Positions 61,400 to 64,000 of a DNA stretch of 64,000 bases are shown here, in pieces. The stretch is taken from NCBI RefSeq assembly GCF_964026565.1, contig NZ_OZ032162.1:1774930-1838929 (forward strand), read 5' to 3'. A program made the translations under genes and the position numbers. Source of the DNA: Rickettsia endosymbiont of Ceutorhynchus obstrictus (lineage in GTDB: Bacteria; Pseudomonadota; Alphaproteobacteria; Rickettsiales; Rickettsiaceae). The notes beneath the pieces are model-generated. The model did not search any database, had not been told where the DNA came from, and saw nothing but the letters and a program-made list of their open reading frames with translations. Each line of letters starts with the position of its first letter. Position 1 is the first letter of the stretch.

Positions 61400-62142
61400 G
61401 TATGAGTTTCTCTATTAAAAATTTTAAATATTTCAGTCGGATCACCGTCACCGACAATACTACCCTCTTGTAATAAAATACATCTATTACAATTATCCTT
61501 AATAATATCTTCTTGATGACTGACGATTATTGAAATAGGCGTATTTTTAAATTTATTTTTCATCAAACTAAGTGACTTCTCTATAAAATAATTATCACCT
61601 GCCGCAAAAATTTCGTCAAGTAAAAGAATCTGAGGATTTTGAAATATTGATACCGAAAAAGCAAGGCGTGATAGCATTCCGGAACTATAATTTTTTATCG
61701 GTAAATCAATTTTACTACCAAGCTCGGAAAATTCTATAATTTCTTGCTCAACCTTTTTGCTATATTTATCTAACATGTTACTATATAGCATCAGCATTTT
61801 AATATTTTCACGACCCGTTTGCTCAGGTTCAAAACCGACTCCCATATCAATAATTGCCGCAATATTTCCGTGAACTTTTATTTTACCGGATTTTAACGGG
61901 TAAATTCCCGCTATTACCTTTAGAAGAGAGCTTTTACCGGAACCGTTACTACCGATAAAAGCTATTTTTTCCCCTTGATAACAAGAAAAATTAATATCAT
62001 GTAATATAGGAATATTTAAAGAAAATAATTCTCCTTTGCCTAAAAAAAAATGTTTTAACCCTTGTGCTCGTTTTCTGGTGTCAATCCCTTCAACGCAACC
62101 ATCCGTTATTTCTATAAATACATTTGAATGTTTAGGTAACAT
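61396..62142 (-). CDS. ABC transporter ATP-binding protein, polysaccharide export (RfbE/Wzt-like)
   Basis: 248 residues. Walker A GSNGSGKSSLL, signature NYSSGMLSRLAFS, Walker B PQILLLDEIFAAGD and the switch His in IIVSHQEDI. The N-terminal stretch (RAQGLKHFFLGKGELFSLNI) and FEPEQTGRENIKM are typical of Wzt-type exporters. No C-terminal carbohydrate-binding domain, so it is the short form. Overlaps the permease start by 4 bp; together they form the exporter. Confidence 0.93.
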   Translation of the reverse strand: MLPKHSNVFIEITDGCVEGIDTRKRAQGLKHFFLGKGELFSLNIPILHDINFSCYQGEKIAFIGSNGSGKSSLLKVIAGIYPLKSGKIKVHGNIAAIIDMGVGFEPEQTGRENIKMLMLYSNMLDKYSKKVEQEIIEFSELGSKIDLPIKNYSSGMLSRLAFSVSIFQNPQILLLDEIFAAGDNYFIEKSLSLMKNKFKNTPISIIVSHQEDIIKDNCNRCILLQEGSIVGDGDPTEIFKIFNRETHT

Positions 62143-62159
62143 AATAACGCTAATTAGTA

Positions 62160-62477
62160 TTAAATAGATTTATTAATCCATTCTAAAATAGATTTTTTTT
62201 CTGACGCGCCTATTTTAATATCGGCTTGTTTACCTTCTTTAAACAGGATCAGCGTCGGGATACTACGTATTCCGTATTTTGAAGGTGTTTCCGGATTCTC
62301 TTCAATATCCATTTTTAGAATTTTTACCTTACCCTGCAATTCTTGGCTTAATTGTTCTATTATCGGTGTTAGCATCTTACATGGACCGCACCATTCTGCC
62401 CAAAAATCAACCAATACCGGTAGATCGGATTTTAATACTTCTTCTTCAAAAGACTTGTCCGTTACGTTATTTGCCAT
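62160..62477 (-). CDS. trxA: Thioredoxin
   Basis: 105 residues from ATG 62477 (MANNVTDKSFEEEV), with AAGG upstream. Active site WCGPC in VDFWAEWCGPCKMLTPIIEQ and the cis-Pro motif IRSIPTLILFKEG. The open frame continues upstream to 62582 through repeat sequence (MSQATKPPVARHDDSGNHAT) and is not used. General protein disulfide reductase. It stands before the exporter genes with 17 bp spacing. Order trxA-exporter at the chromosomal start is as I recall it in other Rickettsia. Confidence 0.96.
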   Translation of the reverse strand: MANNVTDKSFEEEVLKSDLPVLVDFWAEWCGPCKMLTPIIEQLSQELQGKVKILKMDIEENPETPSKYGIRSIPTLILFKEGKQADIKIGASEKKSILEWINKSI

Positions 62478-62786
62478 AATTACCTTGATTTTTAAATTTT
62501 CGATATCGTTCTCGCACGTCCTTGTTGCATGGTTACCAGAATCGTCATGGCGAGCGACCGGAGGCTTTGTTGCCTGGCTCAAATTTTTGATGTCATTCCC
62601 GCGAAGGCGGGAATCCAGTCCTTGTCATGCTGAACTTGTTTCAGCATCTTTTTTTAGTAGATCCTGAAATAAATTCAGGATGACAGAAAAGTGTTTTTTC
62701 TAGATTCCCGCCTGCGCGGGAATGACATCTTTACCTAAACTCAAATTATAAGGCACCCTTTCATAGTTGTAAATAATGAAAATTTT
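62478..62786. repeat. Repeat zone upstream of trxA
   Basis: No gene. Contains CTTGTTGCATGGTTACCAG (about 62521), GTCATGGCGAGCG (62544), GTCATTCCCGCGAAGGCGGG...AATCCAG (62592-62618), a GTCATGCTGAACTTGTTTCAG / CAGGATGACAG pair (62624-62684) and CTAGATTCCCGCC...GGGAATGACAT (62699-62728): again an inverted outer pair with another repeat in its spacer. Confidence 0.8.
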
Positions 62787-63611
62787 TTATTTTGCATAGA
62801 TAGTTTTTTTTTGATTATAATATATCTTCATTATTAAGGCCGCTGTTTCTTCTATTGATTTTGTCGATACGTCTATTACCGGCCAATTTTTCTGCTGACA
62901 AATTCTTTTAACTTCTAAACATTCTTCTTGAACTATTTTAAAATCCGTATAGTTAGTATTTTCATTAATTTGTAATAGATTCATTCGTGCCTCACGTATT
63001 TGAATAAGTCTATTAGGATTAATAACAAGTCCTACTACTAATTGCTCGGTAACTTTTTCCAAAAAATCAGGAAAAGGGCAGTTATAAACATAAGGGATAT
63101 TTGCCGTTTTTAAGCCGTTATAAGCTAAATATACGGAAGTAGGGGTTTTTGAAGTTCTCGAGGGTCCTATTAAAATAACATCGGCCTCTGCTAGTTCGCT
63201 AAGCATTTGCCCGTCGTCATGCCTAATAGCGTAATCAATAGCATTAACCGTATCAAAATAGGTCTTATCGAATTTATATCTATAACTTTGTTCTTTTTCT
63301 ATTTCTATTCCTGAAAATGCCGACACTTCTTTAATAATTTTACCTATTATCGAAATACACGGAATTTTTAGCTCATAACAAAATTTCATTAATGTTTTAC
63401 GTAATTCTTGATCTGCAATAGTGTACAAAACCATACCGTGCTTGGAGTCAATTTTATTTAATACCTCTTTCAATAATTCTAGATTTCTAATCATCGGCCA
63501 ATGATATAATTTTGGTCTAATAGTAGCAAATTGAGCAAGAGCAGAATTTGCTGCATATTTAGCAGTTTGTACGGAAGAGTCTGAAACAAGGTGAATAATC
63601 AGCTTTGTCAT
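62787..63611 (-). CDS. PEP synthase / pyruvate phosphate dikinase regulatory protein
   Basis: 274 residues from ATG 63611 (MTKLIIHLVSDSSVQTAKYA); ATG 63620 just upstream adds three residues and neither has a clear ribosome binding site. Kinase-pyrophosphorylase of the DUF299 family, with P-loop-like ILIGPSRTSKTPTSVYLAYN and the late NPNRLIQIREARM block. It phosphorylates a Thr of the dikinase using ADP and removes it with phosphate. Adjacent to the DnaA-box cluster, as in other alphaproteobacteria. Confidence 0.93.
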   Translation of the reverse strand: MTKLIIHLVSDSSVQTAKYAANSALAQFATIRPKLYHWPMIRNLELLKEVLNKIDSKHGMVLYTIADQELRKTLMKFCYELKIPCISIIGKIIKEVSAFSGIEIEKEQSYRYKFDKTYFDTVNAIDYAIRHDDGQMLSELAEADVILIGPSRTSKTPTSVYLAYNGLKTANIPYVYNCPFPDFLEKVTEQLVVGLVINPNRLIQIREARMNLLQINENTNYTDFKIVQEECLEVKRICQQKNWPVIDVSTKSIEETAALIMKIYYNQKKTIYAK

Positions 63612-64000
63612 GGGTTGCATATGTTATTGTGGATAATTTTCTTAATAACTTCTTATTATTGTATTAATTTCCATCAAAATAAGCTCTAAACCCTTATTGG
63701 ATAAAGCTTTTCAGTACTAATTTTTCTTTAGTGGTTAATTTGTGGATAAAATTGTGAATAAATACCCAAATGCTTTGTAAAATACAGTTCTCAAGAGGTA
63801 TAAACAAATCTTACACTTAGTTATCCACTATATAGAAGCTACTGTAAATTTATGTGAATAATTATTATAATCACTAAATAACTTAAGGTAATTTGAAAAA
63901 GAATTTTGTTGATAACTATGTTGAAAAGAATTAATCTACATAATATCGTTCCCATATACAACTATAAAGAATATATTTAATATAGTTATTTAGTAGTAAC
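63612..64000. other. DnaA-box cluster, probable chromosomal origin (oriC)
   Basis: About 390 bp, very AT-rich, no gene. Perfect DnaA boxes in TGTGNATAA form: 63628-63636, 63741-63749, 63753-63761 and 63853-63861; a one-mismatch box TTATCCACT at 63821-63829. In alphaproteobacteria oriC lies next to this regulator gene and hemE, which I expect just beyond the right edge. AT-rich flanks could serve as the unwinding element. CtrA or IHF sites were not clear. Confidence 0.78.

Noticed and set aside
62478..62582. N-terminal extension of trxA
   Set aside because: Repeat-derived residues; thioredoxin family starts at MANN with a good AAGG upstream.

Overview
The window is an AT-rich alphaproteobacterial chromosome segment that I assign to the genus Rickettsia. 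The evidence is a Sam-type S-adenosylmethionine carrier, the gene order around trxA, an RfbE-type ABC exporter and a PEP-synthase regulator next to a cluster of DnaA boxes, a Rickettsia-type DUF5394 protein, and very abundant short palindromic repeats. I cannot name the species.

Layout. 1-4.25 kb is host: the 3' part of sam, then a proP-type transporter gene broken by an IS1111-type (IS110 family) element. A tRNA-Thr(GGT) gene lies at 4249-4322. Its last 48 bp are repeated exactly at 39921-39968, and between the two copies sits a 35.6 kb prophage with an integrase at the far end. From 40.0 kb to the end the host chromosome resumes: bolA, rsfS, a CPA2 antiporter, an SH3 protein, ftsY, a CCA-adding enzyme, a ZnuA-like protein, rplI-rpsR-rpsF, an atypical response regulator, a fatty acid desaturase, ybaB, dnaX, the SRP RNA, lolA, pntA, a very large flavin/iron-sulfur oxidoreductase, an ABC-2 exporter pair, trxA and the PEP-synthase regulator. 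The window ends in a DnaA-box cluster that is probably oriC.

The prophage is a temperate podovirus with a T7-like virion set in one forward operon: small and large terminase, a coiled-coil protein, portal, a Bbp19-like protein, scaffold, major capsid, tail tubular proteins A and B, three internal virion proteins, a putative fibre, a holin and an endolysin. I see no phage RNA polymerase, DNA polymerase or CI-type repressor. The left end instead carries a DnaA-N-like initiator in two frames and a 2 kb AT-rich zone with duplicated sequence, which looks plasmid-like. The right end carries cargo on the reverse strand: a 1025-residue FG-GAP beta-propeller protein with a Ser-Pro stalk, an HD-type (p)ppGpp hydrolase and a degenerate histidine kinase. 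A Dam-type methylase and a tyrosine integrase follow. Two virion-related genes look damaged: there is a frameshift in the initiator and an in-frame stop before the portal gene.

The second theme is repeats. Nearly every host intergenic space holds short palindromic units that begin GTCAT and end ATCCAG or ATCTAG, often in inverted pairs around a spacer and often inside an outer inverted repeat (GTTGCATGGCT / AGCCATGCAAC). In the prophage one such inverted pair frames a complete GIY-YIG nuclease gene with almost no spare bases, so the nuclease may be the mobility factor of the repeat family. A separate 188 bp element with 20 bp terminal inverted repeats occurs three times. Five repeat insertions sit in frame inside the oxidoreductase gene.
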